A stretch of DNA of 10,030 nt from Caulobacteraceae bacterium UBA6225 (GTDB lineage Bacteria > Pseudomonadota > Alphaproteobacteria > Caulobacterales > Caulobacteraceae): contig DJWR01000125.1 of the NCBI GenBank assembly GCA_002441055.1, forward strand, positions 1-10,030, given 5' to 3'. A model generated the notes under the pieces. It ran no database searches and was not told the DNA's origin. It worked only from the letters and a program-made list of their open reading frames with translations. The translations under genes were made by a program, and so were the position numbers. Positions 1 through 7,045 of the stretch are shown piece by piece (positions within the stretch are counted from its first letter, which is position 1; the number at the start of each line of letters is the position of its first letter).

Positions 1-1022
1 CGCTTGCGCGCCATGCGCTTGCCGGTGCGCAGGTAGACCGGCACGCCGGCCCAGCGCCAGTTGTCGATATCTACCCTGAGCGCCACGAAGGTTTCGGTGG
101 CGCTCTCCTGGCCGCGCTCCTCCTCATAGGCGGGCGCCGACTGGCCCTGGGCGACGCCGGCGGCGTACTGACCGCGAACGCTGGCCTGGGCCACGTCCTG
201 GCGGGTGAAGGGGCGGAGCGACCGCAGCACCTTGACCTTTTCGTTGCGCAGGGACTCCGCCTCCATGTCCGAGGGCGGCTCCATGGCCACCAGGCACAGC
301 AGCTGCAGCACATGGTTCTGGATCATGTCGCGCAGGGCGCCATGCTCGTCATAATAGGGCCAGCGGTCCCCCACCCCTTCGGTCTCGGCCACTGTGATCT
401 GCACGTGGTCGATGGTCAGGTTGTTCCAGAGGGGCTCAAACAGGGTGTTGGCGAACCGCAGGGCGATCAGGTTCTGCACCGTCTCCTTGCCCAGATAGTG
501 GTCGATGCGGAAGACCTGCTCCTCTTCGAACACCTCGGCCAGGGCGGCGTTGATCCCGCGCGAGCTCTCCAGGTCATGACCAATGGGCTTTTCCAGCACG
601 ATGCGGCTCTGCGGGCTGATCAGGCCGGCCCCGGCCAGGGCCTGACAGACCCCCACATAGAGGCTGGGCGACAGGGCCAGATAAAAGATCGGCGCCTTGG
701 CCTCCCCCAGGGCCTCGGTGATGGCGGACAGGCGATCAGCCTTGGTGGCGTCCACCGCCCGGTAGTCCAGCCGCTGGACAAACCGGCTCCAGACATCCTC
801 GTCGAGAGCCTGCGGGTTGGCCCGCTCTGTCACGGCGTCGCGGACCATGGCCTCGAACGCGCTGCGCCCGATCTCAGCCCTGGCGGCGGCCACAATCTTG
901 AATTCGTCAGGCAGAAAGCCGTCGGCGTCCAGGAAATAGAGAGACGGAAACAGCATCCGCAGGGCGAGGTCCCCGGCGCCTCCGAACAGGACGATCGCAT
1001 CGGCTTGAGGCGCCTTGGGCAT
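1..1022 (-). CDS. zwf: Glucose-6-phosphate 1-dehydrogenase, C-terminus off the left edge
   Basis: This enzyme oxidises glucose-6-phosphate to 6-phosphogluconolactone while reducing NAD(P)+, feeding the Entner-Doudoroff and oxidative pentose phosphate routes in the cytoplasm. Reading the minus strand from the ATG at 1022-1020 gives about 340 residues with no stop before the window edge; the family is usually near 490, so roughly the last third is missing. Visible motifs are the N-terminal coenzyme fingerprint FGGAGDLA (residues 13-20), EKPIGHDL, the active-site signature RIDHYLGKE (172-180, catalytic His about 175 by position), and a late VPVYLRTGKRMA stretch. The start is supported by AGGAAG (complement of 1031-1036) eight bases upstream. 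One oddity is Met23, where the well-studied enzymes have Lys (GDLAxRKL). The gene is divergent from otsB, which uses the same sugar phosphate. The family assignment is secure. Confidence 0.97.
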   Translation of the reverse strand, partial: MPKAPQADAIVLFGGAGDLALRMLFPSLYFLDADGFLPDEFKIVAAARAEIGRSAFEAMVRDAVTERANPQALDEDVWSRFVQRLDYRAVDATKADRLSAITEALGEAKAPIFYLALSPSLYVGVCQALAGAGLISPQSRIVLEKPIGHDLESSRGINAALAEVFEEEQVFRIDHYLGKETVQNLIALRFANTLFEPLWNNLTIDHVQITVAETEGVGDRWPYYDEHGALRDMIQNHVLQLLCLVAMEPPSDMEAESLRNEKVKVLRSLRPFTRQDVAQASVRGQYAAGVAQGQSAPAYEEERGQESATETFVALRVDIDNWRWAGVPVYLRTGKRMARK

Positions 1023-1075
1023 GGAATCACCTTCCTGGGCAGCAAAACGGGTCGGGGCGGTGGAGATCACGGGCA

Positions 1076-1106
1076 GTTAGCCTTACCTCGGTTGAGGCAA
1101 CGTCAA
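1076..1106 (-). promoter_or_regulatory. Candidate vegetative promoter of zwf
   Basis: On the minus strand TTGACG (complement of 1101-1106) is followed 19 bases later by GCTAAC (complement of 1076-1081). These resemble the Caulobacter housekeeping elements TTGAC and GCTANA, but the spacing is longer than usual. The transcript would start some 45 bases before the zwf ATG, leaving room for the AGGAAG ribosome binding site. This is a pattern match only, with no direct evidence of use. Confidence 0.4.
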
Positions 1107-1116
1107 GGCCATGGCC

Positions 1117-1133
1117 CGGTTCGCCACGAACCG
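1117..1133. repeat. 7-bp perfect inverted repeat in the zwf/otsB divergent region
   Basis: CGGTTCG and CGAACCG face each other across a 3-base CCA centre. The repeat lies just upstream of the candidate zwf -35 (1101-1106) and about 20 bases before the candidate otsB -35 (1152-1156), a position suited to an operator for a regulator acting on both genes. No T-run follows it on either strand in the direction of transcription, so it is not a convincing terminator. A binding role is inference. Confidence 0.4.
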
Positions 1134-1151
1134 CCACGGCATGTGAAAAAA

Positions 1152-1176
1152 GGAGCCAACGGCCCCCGTGGGCGTT
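1152..1176 (+). promoter_or_regulatory. Candidate EcfG/SigT general-stress promoter of otsBA
   Basis: GGAGC (1152-1156) and CGTT (1173-1176) are separated by exactly 16 bases. The alphaproteobacterial EcfG consensus, known in Caulobacter as the SigT site, is GGAAC-N16/17-CGTT, so eight of nine positions match. Transcription would begin near 1183, giving a leader of about 23 bases before the otsB ATG. Trehalose synthesis genes are known targets of the general stress response in several alphaproteobacteria. The mismatch at the fourth -35 position lowers certainty. Confidence 0.45.
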
Positions 1177-1205
1177 CTGCGTCAGGCTGGGGGCGATTCC
1201 ACGAC

Positions 1206-1955
1206 ATGAGCATCATAGACACCACACCGACCGACCGGGCGCCGCCGGTTCTCGACCTCGCCGGGACGGCGCTGTTTCTGGACCTCGACGGCACCCTGGC
1301 GCCCATCGTCGCCCGCCCCCAGGATGTGGGGCCAGAGCCGCGCCGCACCGCCATCCTGGAAGAGCTCGTCCGACGGATGGACGGCCGGGTGGCGATCCTG
1401 TCGGGCCGGACCCTGGCCGAGATCGATCACATTCTTGATGGCGCCGTGCGACCGGCCGCCGCTGTCCACGGCCTGGACCGGCGCGAGCCTGACGGGACCC
1501 ATAGCCCGCCTGAGCCTCATCCCGACCTTCCGGCTGTGGCCGAGGCCTTTCATGATTTGGCGGCCGCGGCCCCTGGCCTGTTAGTGGAGGCCAAGGGGCT
1601 CAGCGTCGCCCTGCATTATCGCCAGGCGCCTGATCAGGCCCCCGCCGCCCTGGCCCTGGCAAAGGATTGGGCCGCTCGCACCGGGTTGAAGATGCAGCCA
1701 GGTCATATGGTGGTCGAACTGCGCACCCCTGGCCCGGACAAGGGCGACTCCTTGGCGGCCTTCATGGGGACAGCCCCCTTCCAGGGGGCGATCCCGGTCT
1801 TTGTCGGCGACGATCTGACCGATGAGCCCGCCTTCGCCGCCGCCCGCCACCTGGGGGGAACCGGCGTTTTGGTGGGCCCGGCGCGGAACAGCGCGGCCAC
1901 CCATCGGTTGGAGCATGTGGACGCCGTGCTGGACTGGCTGGAGGCCGCCCTATGA
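1206..1955 (+). CDS. otsB: Trehalose-6-phosphate phosphatase
   Basis: OtsB removes the phosphate from trehalose-6-phosphate to release trehalose, the second step of the OtsA-OtsB pathway. The 249-residue product is normal for this HAD-superfamily phosphatase. Motif I is FLDLDGT with nucleophile and acid/base Asp26 and Asp28, motif II is LSGR (Ser66), the motif III lysine is in PDKG (Lys179), and motif IV is GDDLTDE with Asp202, Asp203 and Asp206. The ATG at 1206 is chosen because recognisable homology begins soon after it. Its ribosome binding site is weak (GGGGG at 1189-1193, 12 bases away), and an in-frame GTG at 1143 cannot be wholly excluded. The reading frame stays open upstream to 312, but that part is antisense to zwf and meaningless. 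The gene overlaps otsA by four bases (ATGA), so the two are probably translationally coupled. Confidence 0.96.
   Translation: MSIIDTTPTDRAPPVLDLAGTALFLDLDGTLAPIVARPQDVGPEPRRTAILEELVRRMDGRVAILSGRTLAEIDHILDGAVRPAAAVHGLDRREPDGTHSPPEPHPDLPAVAEAFHDLAAAAPGLLVEAKGLSVALHYRQAPDQAPAALALAKDWAARTGLKMQPGHMVVELRTPGPDKGDSLAAFMGTAPFQGAIPVFVGDDLTDEPAFAAARHLGGTGVLVGPARNSAATHRLEHVDAVLDWLEAAL
1885..1909 (+). promoter_or_regulatory. Weak EcfG-like element upstream of otsA
   Basis: GGAAC (1885-1889), a perfect EcfG -35, is followed after 16 bases by GGTT (1906-1909), one base off the CGTT -10. It lies inside the 3' end of otsB and would give a transcript starting about 36 bases before the otsA ATG. Because it is in coding sequence and the -10 is imperfect, it may be chance. 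It is listed because it shares spacing with the elements at 1152 and 3226. Confidence 0.25.
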
Positions 1956-3358
1956 GTCGCCTGATCGTCGTTTCCAACCGGGTCAATCCGCCCGGCGGCA
2001 AGGGCGAGGAGAGCGTCGGCGGCCTGGCCATGGCTCTGGCGGCGGCGCTGCGGGAATATTCCGGGATCTGGTTCGGCTGGAGCGGGCGGACCACGCCCAT
2101 GTTCACCGGCCAGCTGGCCATGCGCCGGATCGAGGGCGTCACCGTCGCCACGGTCGACCTCGAACAGGGCGACTATGACGAGTACTACAACGGCTACGCC
2201 AACAAGACCCTGTGGCCCCTGTTCCACTACCGGGTCGATCTGACGGCCTATGACCGCACCTTCGACGAGGGCTATCAGCGGGTGAACCGCCGGTTCGCCG
2301 AGACCCTGCGCCCCCTGATCGAGCCGGACGACCTGATATGGGTCCACGACTACCACCTGATCCCCATGGCCCGGGAACTGCGGCGTCTGGGGGTCAAGAA
2401 CCGGATCGGTTTCTTCCTGCACATCCCCTGGCCGGCCCACCAGCTGATGGTCACCCTGCCCAGCCACAAGGCCCTGGTGGAGGCCCTGTTTGACTATGAC
2501 CTGGTGGGCTTCCAGACCCCGGAATATGTCACCGCCTTCCAGGAATACGTCCTGGCCGAGGCTGGCGGCGAGGTGCTGGGGCCTGACCGGCTGAAGGCCT
2601 TTGGCCGCACGGTGCAGACCGGCGCCTTCCCCATCGGGGTCGATGCGGCCGACTTCGCCGAGATGGTGGCCTCGGAGCGGGCGCGGCTGACCTATGACCG
2701 CATGGCCGCCCACACGGTGTTTCGCAAGCTGATCGTCGGCGTCGACCGGCTCGACTATTCCAAGGGGCTGGAGGAGCGCTTCTTGGGCTTCGAACGGTTC
2801 CTGGCCGACAATCCCGACCTGCGCCGGGAGGTGCTGATGGTGCAGGTGGCGCCGGTGAGCCGGGAGTCGGTCAATTCCTATCAGGAGATCCGTGGCCGGC
2901 TGGACGCCCTGTCGGGGCGCATCAATGGGGAACACGCCGACCTGGACTGGAATCCCTTGCGTTGCGTGAACCGCAACTATCGCCGGGACGAGCTGGCCGG
3001 GCTCTATCGGGCGGCCAAGGTGGGACTGGTGACGCCCCTGCGGGACGGCATGAATCTGGTGGCCAAGGAGTATGTGGCCGCCCAGGACCCGGCCGATCCC
3101 GGCGTGCTGATCCTGTCGCGGTTCGCCGGGGCGGCCAACCAGATGCCCGCCGCCCTGATCGTGAATCCCAACAGCCCCGAAGAAATCTCCGAGGCGCTGA
3201 AGCGGGCGCTGACCATGCCGCTCGCGGAGCGAATCGAGCGCTGGCGCGTTTTGTTCGAGAATGTTCGGGGCGAGGATGTCGGCGCCTGGCGGGACGCCTT
3301 TGTCGGCGCCCTGGCCGGCGAGGATCCGGTCCATGAGGCCTCCGCCCTGGCCAGCTGA
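1952..3358 (+). CDS. otsA: Alpha,alpha-trehalose-phosphate synthase (GT20)
   Basis: OtsA transfers glucose from a nucleotide sugar (UDP-glucose in E. coli) to glucose-6-phosphate, making trehalose-6-phosphate for OtsB. The 468-residue protein matches E. coli OtsA closely from its first residues (MSRLIVVSNRV) and keeps the known active-site positions: the FGWSG loop, Asp133 in VHDYH, His157 in FFLHIPW, Arg266 and Lys271 in VDRLDYSKG, and Asp365 and Glu373 in LRDGMNLVAKE. Each is three or four residues beyond its E. coli counterpart. GGAGG at 1940-1944, seven bases before the ATG, supports the start, which overlaps the otsB stop. The order otsB-otsA is the same as in E. coli. The product probably accumulates under osmotic, desiccation or stationary-phase stress; donor specificity cannot be read from the sequence. 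Confidence 0.98.
   Translation: MSRLIVVSNRVNPPGGKGEESVGGLAMALAAALREYSGIWFGWSGRTTPMFTGQLAMRRIEGVTVATVDLEQGDYDEYYNGYANKTLWPLFHYRVDLTAYDRTFDEGYQRVNRRFAETLRPLIEPDDLIWVHDYHLIPMARELRRLGVKNRIGFFLHIPWPAHQLMVTLPSHKALVEALFDYDLVGFQTPEYVTAFQEYVLAEAGGEVLGPDRLKAFGRTVQTGAFPIGVDAADFAEMVASERARLTYDRMAAHTVFRKLIVGVDRLDYSKGLEERFLGFERFLADNPDLRREVLMVQVAPVSRESVNSYQEIRGRLDALSGRINGEHADLDWNPLRCVNRNYRRDELAGLYRAAKVGLVTPLRDGMNLVAKEYVAAQDPADPGVLILSRFAGAANQMPAALIVNPNSPEEISEALKRALTMPLAERIERWRVLFENVRGEDVGAWRDAFVGALAGEDPVHEASALAS
3226..3250 (+). promoter_or_regulatory. Candidate EcfG/SigT-like promoter of ligD, inside the end of otsA
   Basis: GGAGC (3226-3230), 16 bases, then CGTT (3247-3250): the same two boxes and spacing as the element before otsB. 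A start near 3257 would give ligD a leader of about 120 bases. It falls in otsA codons for a stretch conserved with E. coli OtsA (LAERI), so part of the match could be dictated by protein sequence. About fifteen other GGAGC occurrences checked by eye on the plus strand lack CGTT at this spacing. Confidence 0.35.
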
Positions 3359-3377
3359 CGAGCAGAAGGACGACGTC

Positions 3378-6011
3378 ATGGCGGAGAAACTGGCGCGCTA
3401 TCGCGAGATGCGCGACTTCGCCAAGACCAGCGAGCCCTCCGGGGCAGACGCCGTCACGCCCTCCAAACGGCTGCGTTTCGTCATCCAGAAACACGCCGCC
3501 ACCCGGCTGCATTACGACTTCCGCCTCGAGCTGGACGGGGTGTTCAAGTCCTGGGCGGTGACCCGGGGCCCATCCCGAGATCCCGCCGATAAGCGTCTGG
3601 CCGTGGCCACCGAGGACCACCCCCTGGGCTATGGCGACTTCGAAGGGACCATCCCCAAGGGCGAATATGGCGGCGGGTCGGTCATGCTGTGGGACCGGGG
3701 CTATTGGGCGCCGGAGCCGGGCTTTGACCCAGAAGAGGCTCTGAAGAAGGGCGAGCTGAAATTCGTGCTGGAGGGCGAGCGGCTGCACGGAAGCTGGGTT
3801 CTGGTTCGGATGAAGCGCGACCGCACCGGCGGCAAGCGGGAGAACTGGCTGCTGATCAAGCATCGCGACGAGGCCGCCGTGGAGGGCGACGACCTGCTGA
3901 AGACCGCCGACACCTCCATCGCCTCGGGCCGCGCCATGGACACCATCACCGCGGGCAAAGGCAAAGGGCCAAAGCCCTTCATGCGCGGCAAGGCCAAGGC
4001 GGCCGCCCCGGCCGACGACGTCTGGGAGACCCGACCCAAGGGCGAACCCGCCAAGGCCGCAAAGTCTGCGACCAAGACCAAGGCCGAGCCCAAGACCACC
4101 GCCGCCCTGCCTGGCTTCATCGAACCCCAGCTCTGCAAGTCCGTGGACCGGCCACCGTCAGGCAAGGGCTGGGCCCACGAGATCAAGTTCGACGGCTATC
4201 GCCTGCAGCTGCGGGTCAAAGACGGCAAGGTGACCCTCAAAACCCGCAAAGGCCTGGACTGGACCGAGAAGTTCCAGGCCATCGCCGACCACGCGGCCGC
4301 CCTGCCCGATGGGATCTATGACGGCGAGGCCGTGGCCCTGGACGACAATGGCGCTCCGGACTTCCCCGCCCTGCAGGCCGCCCTGGCCGACGGCGACAGC
4401 GACAACCTGATCTTCTTCGCCTTCGACGCCCTGTTCCTGGAGGGCGAGGACCTGCGCGAGCTGTCGCTGCGGGAGCGGAAGGACCGGCTCAAGGCGGTGC
4501 TGAAGCGGCGCGCCAAGCCCCTGGCCGGTCAGATCCGCTATGTGGAGCACTTCGAGACCGCCGGCGACGCGGTGCTGCAATCGGCCTGTCGCCTGTCCCT
4601 GGAAGGGGTGATCTCCAAGCGAATGGACGGCGCCTATCGCTCGGGCCGCAGCCAGGATTGGGCCAAGTCCAAATGCCGGGCCGGCCACGAGGTGGTGATC
4701 GGTGGCTGGACCGGCGCCAAGGGTCAGCTCCGCTCCCTGTTGGTGGGCGTCCACCGGGGCGACCGCCTGGTCTATGTGGGCCGAGTGGGTACGGGCTTTG
4801 GCGCGGCCGTGGTCAAAAGACTTCTGCCCCGACTGGAAGCCCACGCCGCCAAACAGAGCCCGTTCAGTGGCCCCGGCGCACCGCGCAAGGAGGGCGACAT
4901 CAACTGGGCGAGTCCCGACCTGGTGGCCGAGATCGAGTTCGCCGGCTGGACCGGCGAAGGCATGGTCCGCCAGGGGTCCTTCAAAGGTCTGCGCGCCGAC
5001 AAGCCGGCCAACGAGGTGGAGGCCGAAAAGCCCGCCCCGGTAGAGGAGGTGGAACTGGCCCAACCCAAGCCTTCGGCCGCGAAGACGACCGGCAAGGGCC
5101 GCCCGGCCCAGTCGGTCGTGATCATGGGGGTGACCCTCTCCAGTCCCGACAAGGCGCTCTGGCCCCGCTCGGCCGACACCGATGCCCCCCTGACCAAGGC
5201 TGATCTCGCCCGCTATTTCGAGGCGGTCGGCGCCTGGATGATTGACCATATCCGCGGCCGGCCTTGTTCGGTGATCCGCGCCCCGGACGGGATCGGCGGC
5301 CAGACCTTCTTCCAGCGCCATGCGGGCAAGGGCGCCTCGCACCTGATCGAGCAGGTGGACGTGGCCGGGGACAAGCAGCCCTATCTGCAGATCGACCGCA
5401 TCGAGGCCCTGGGGGCCCTGGCCCAGATGGGGGCCATCGAGCTGCACCCCTGGAACTGCCGCGAGGGCGATCCGGAGACGCCCGGCCGGCTGGTCTTCGA
5501 CCTGGACCCCGGCCCTGGTCTGGATTTCGACGACGTGGTCGCCGCCGCCCGCGACGTAAAGGACCGGCTGGAGGGCCTCGGCCTTGTCGCCTTCTGCAAG
5601 ACCACCGGCGGCAAGGGCCTGCATGTGGTCACGCCCCTGGCCAAGGCCCGCGGGCTCACCTGGGACAAGGCCAAGGCCTTCGCCCATGACGTGGCCCGCC
5701 AGATGGCCGCCGACGAGCCCGAGCGCTATGTGGCGGTGATGTCCAAGGCCAGGCGCAAGGGCAGGATCTTTGTCGACTATCTGCGCAACGCCCGGATGGC
5801 GACCGCCGTGGCGCCCCTGTCCCCCCGGGCCCGCGAGGGCGCAGGGGTTTCGATGCCGCTGACCTGGGGCCAGGTGCGCAAGGGTCTGGACCCGATGCGC
5901 TTCACCCTGCGCACCGTGCCGGACCTGCTGAAGAAGACCGAGGCCTGGGCGGACTATGGCGAGGCTGAACGTCCCCTGACGCCGGCCATCCGCAAGCTCG
6001 GAAAGGTCTAG
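3378..6011 (+). CDS. ligD: Multifunctional ATP-dependent DNA ligase LigD (PE-LIG-POL)
   Basis: LigD repairs double-strand breaks by non-homologous end joining together with Ku. The 877-residue protein has three modules in order. The 3'-phosphoesterase (about 30-170) carries HAATRLHYDFRLEL with His39 and Asp47, plus His81 and Tyr85, matching the spacing of catalytic residues in Pseudomonas LigD. After an Ala/Lys-rich linker comes the ATP ligase (about 245-540), with nucleophile Lys270 in EIKFDG, EGVISKR, WAKSKC and an OB-fold beginning near 439. After a second linker, the primase-type polymerase (about 585-870) has the metal-binding pair Asp708/Asp710 in FDLDPG. All modules look intact. The ATG at 3378 is preceded by AGAAGGA, and homology starts there rather than at an in-frame ATG at 3261 inside otsA. 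The 19-base gap after otsA suggests co-transcription. No ku gene is in the window. Confidence 0.97.
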   Translation: MAEKLARYREMRDFAKTSEPSGADAVTPSKRLRFVIQKHAATRLHYDFRLELDGVFKSWAVTRGPSRDPADKRLAVATEDHPLGYGDFEGTIPKGEYGGGSVMLWDRGYWAPEPGFDPEEALKKGELKFVLEGERLHGSWVLVRMKRDRTGGKRENWLLIKHRDEAAVEGDDLLKTADTSIASGRAMDTITAGKGKGPKPFMRGKAKAAAPADDVWETRPKGEPAKAAKSATKTKAEPKTTAALPGFIEPQLCKSVDRPPSGKGWAHEIKFDGYRLQLRVKDGKVTLKTRKGLDWTEKFQAIADHAAALPDGIYDGEAVALDDNGAPDFPALQAALADGDSDNLIFFAFDALFLEGEDLRELSLRERKDRLKAVLKRRAKPLAGQIRYVEHFETAGDAVLQSACRLSLEGVISKRMDGAYRSGRSQDWAKSKCRAGHEVVIGGWTGAKGQLRSLLVGVHRGDRLVYVGRVGTGFGAAVVKRLLPRLEAHAAKQSPFSGPGAPRKEGDINWASPDLVAEIEFAGWTGEGMVRQGSFKGLRADKPANEVEAEKPAPVEEVELAQPKPSAAKTTGKGRPAQSVVIMGVTLSSPDKALWPRSADTDAPLTKADLARYFEAVGAWMIDHIRGRPCSVIRAPDGIGGQTFFQRHAGKGASHLIEQVDVAGDKQPYLQIDRIEALGALAQMGAIELHPWNCREGDPETPGRLVFDLDPGPGLDFDDVVAAARDVKDRLEGLGLVAFCKTTGGKGLHVVTPLAKARGLTWDKAKAFAHDVARQMAADEPERYVAVMSKARRKGRIFVDYLRNARMATAVAPLSPRAREGAGVSMPLTWGQVRKGLDPMRFTLRTVPDLLKKTEAWADYGEAERPLTPAIRKLGKV

Positions 6012-6088
6012 GCTTCCCTTCCGTCGAGGCTTCCTAGAGCGCGCGGCGCCTGTCAAGCTCTCTGAAAACCGCCGAGGGGGAACGAGAC

Positions 6089-7042
6089 ATGGACAGGGCC
6101 GCCAACCGAAATCTGGTCGATCCGGAGCTGTTGCCCCTGCTCGACAGCTTCCCCGCCTTCGAGCTGACCGAGGAAATCCTGCCCCTGATGCGCGGCCGCC
6201 CGGCGCGGTTCCAGGTGCGGCCCGAGGACCTGGCTCGCACCAGCCTGGAGCGGCGGGCGATTCCCGGGCCCGTCGGCGCCCCAGACGTTGAGGTGCTGAT
6301 CTATCGCCCTAAGGACGCTGCGGGGCCGCTGCCCTGCATCCTGCACATCCACGGGGGCGGCTACGTGGCTGGCGCAGCGGCCGACAACGAGGCGGTCCAT
6401 CGCCCGCTGGCCGCTGACCTCGCCTGCTGCATCGTCTCGGTGGAATACCGGCTGGCGCCGGAGACGCCCTTCCCCGGGCCGGTGGAGGACTGTTATGCGG
6501 CGCTCGCCTGGGTCTTCGCCAACGCCGAGGCCCTGGGCGTCGACCGCGGGCGGATCGGCCTGATGGGGGAGAGCGCCGGGGGCGGTCTCGCGGCGGGCCT
6601 GGCCCTGCTGGCCCGGGACCGCGGGGACTATCTCCTCGCCTTTCAGCACCTGATCTATCCGATGATCGATGACCGCACCTGTGTCACCGCCGACCCGCAC
6701 CCCTATGCCGGCGCCTTCGTCTGGACGCCTCAGGCCAACGCCTTCGGCTGGCGGGCCCTTCTGGGGCATGAACCTGGCGCGGAGGGCGTATCTCCCTATG
6801 CAGCGGCCGCCCGGGCCACGGACGTCTCAGGTCTGCCGCCGACCTTCATCGCCACCGGCGCCCTGGACCTGTTCCTGGAGGAGGACCTGGCCTACGCCCA
6901 GCGGCTGCTGCGGGCCGGCGTGCCGGTGGAGCTGCATGTCTATCCCGGCGCCTTCCACGGCTTCCAGTGGGCGCCGGAGGCGGGCGTCAGCCAGACTGCG
7001 GCCCGCGACAGCCGCGCCGCGCTCGCCCGCGCCCTGGCCTGA
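6089..7042 (+). CDS. Alpha/beta hydrolase of the hormone-sensitive lipase (HSL) family, probable carboxylesterase
   Basis: This is a 317-residue esterase/lipase-type hydrolase; the true substrate is unknown. The HSL signature HGGG (residues 88-91), which builds the oxyanion hole, is followed by the nucleophile elbow GESAG with Ser162, then Asp260 in GALDLFLEED and His290 in FHGFQ, a complete catalytic triad in the right order. No signal peptide or membrane segment is visible, so it is probably cytoplasmic. GAGGGGG at 6074-6080, eight bases before the ATG, supports the start. It lies 77 bases after ligD on the same strand and could be the last gene of the otsBA-ligD transcript; no clear terminator or promoter lies between. 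Its stop is three bases from the stop of the convergent pseudouridine synthase gene. Similar proteins act on short acyl esters, but the sequence does not say which. Confidence 0.92.
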   Translation: MDRAANRNLVDPELLPLLDSFPAFELTEEILPLMRGRPARFQVRPEDLARTSLERRAIPGPVGAPDVEVLIYRPKDAAGPLPCILHIHGGGYVAGAAADNEAVHRPLAADLACCIVSVEYRLAPETPFPGPVEDCYAALAWVFANAEALGVDRGRIGLMGESAGGGLAAGLALLARDRGDYLLAFQHLIYPMIDDRTCVTADPHPYAGAFVWTPQANAFGWRALLGHEPGAEGVSPYAAAARATDVSGLPPTFIATGALDLFLEEDLAYAQRLLRAGVPVELHVYPGAFHGFQWAPEAGVSQTAARDSRAALARALA

Positions 7043-7045
7043 GCC

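Noticed and set aside
312..1205. Upstream extension of the otsB frame, giving a 547-residue fusion
   Set aside because: The extra part is antisense to zwf and has no family resemblance; OtsB homology starts just after the ATG at 1206 and the length from there is normal.
3261..3377. Earlier in-frame ATG for ligD inside otsA
   Set aside because: LigD homology starts after 3378, which has its own ribosome binding site; the extension overlaps otsA by nearly 100 bases and is shadow sequence.
1703..3379. 558-codon open frame on the minus strand opposite otsA and the end of otsB
   Set aside because: It is antisense to conserved otsBA, has no recognisable motif and is a codon-bias artefact of high-GC DNA.
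6010..6034. Direct repeat AGGCTTCC at 6010-6017 and 6027-6034, with CTAGG/CCTAG ends, as a terminator or attachment site
   Set aside because: The inverted part is only 5 bases with no T-run, and no integrase or element border is nearby; probably chance.
4158..6056. 632-codon open frame on the minus strand opposite ligD
   Set aside because: It is a mirror of the GC-rich ligD codons, with Gly/His/Leu/Gln-rich composition, no recognisable domain, and ligD clearly coding on the other strand.
6051..6056. Perfect TTGACA on the minus strand between ligD and the hydrolase gene
   Set aside because: No credible -10 follows at 16-18 bases and it would only drive antisense RNA into ligD.
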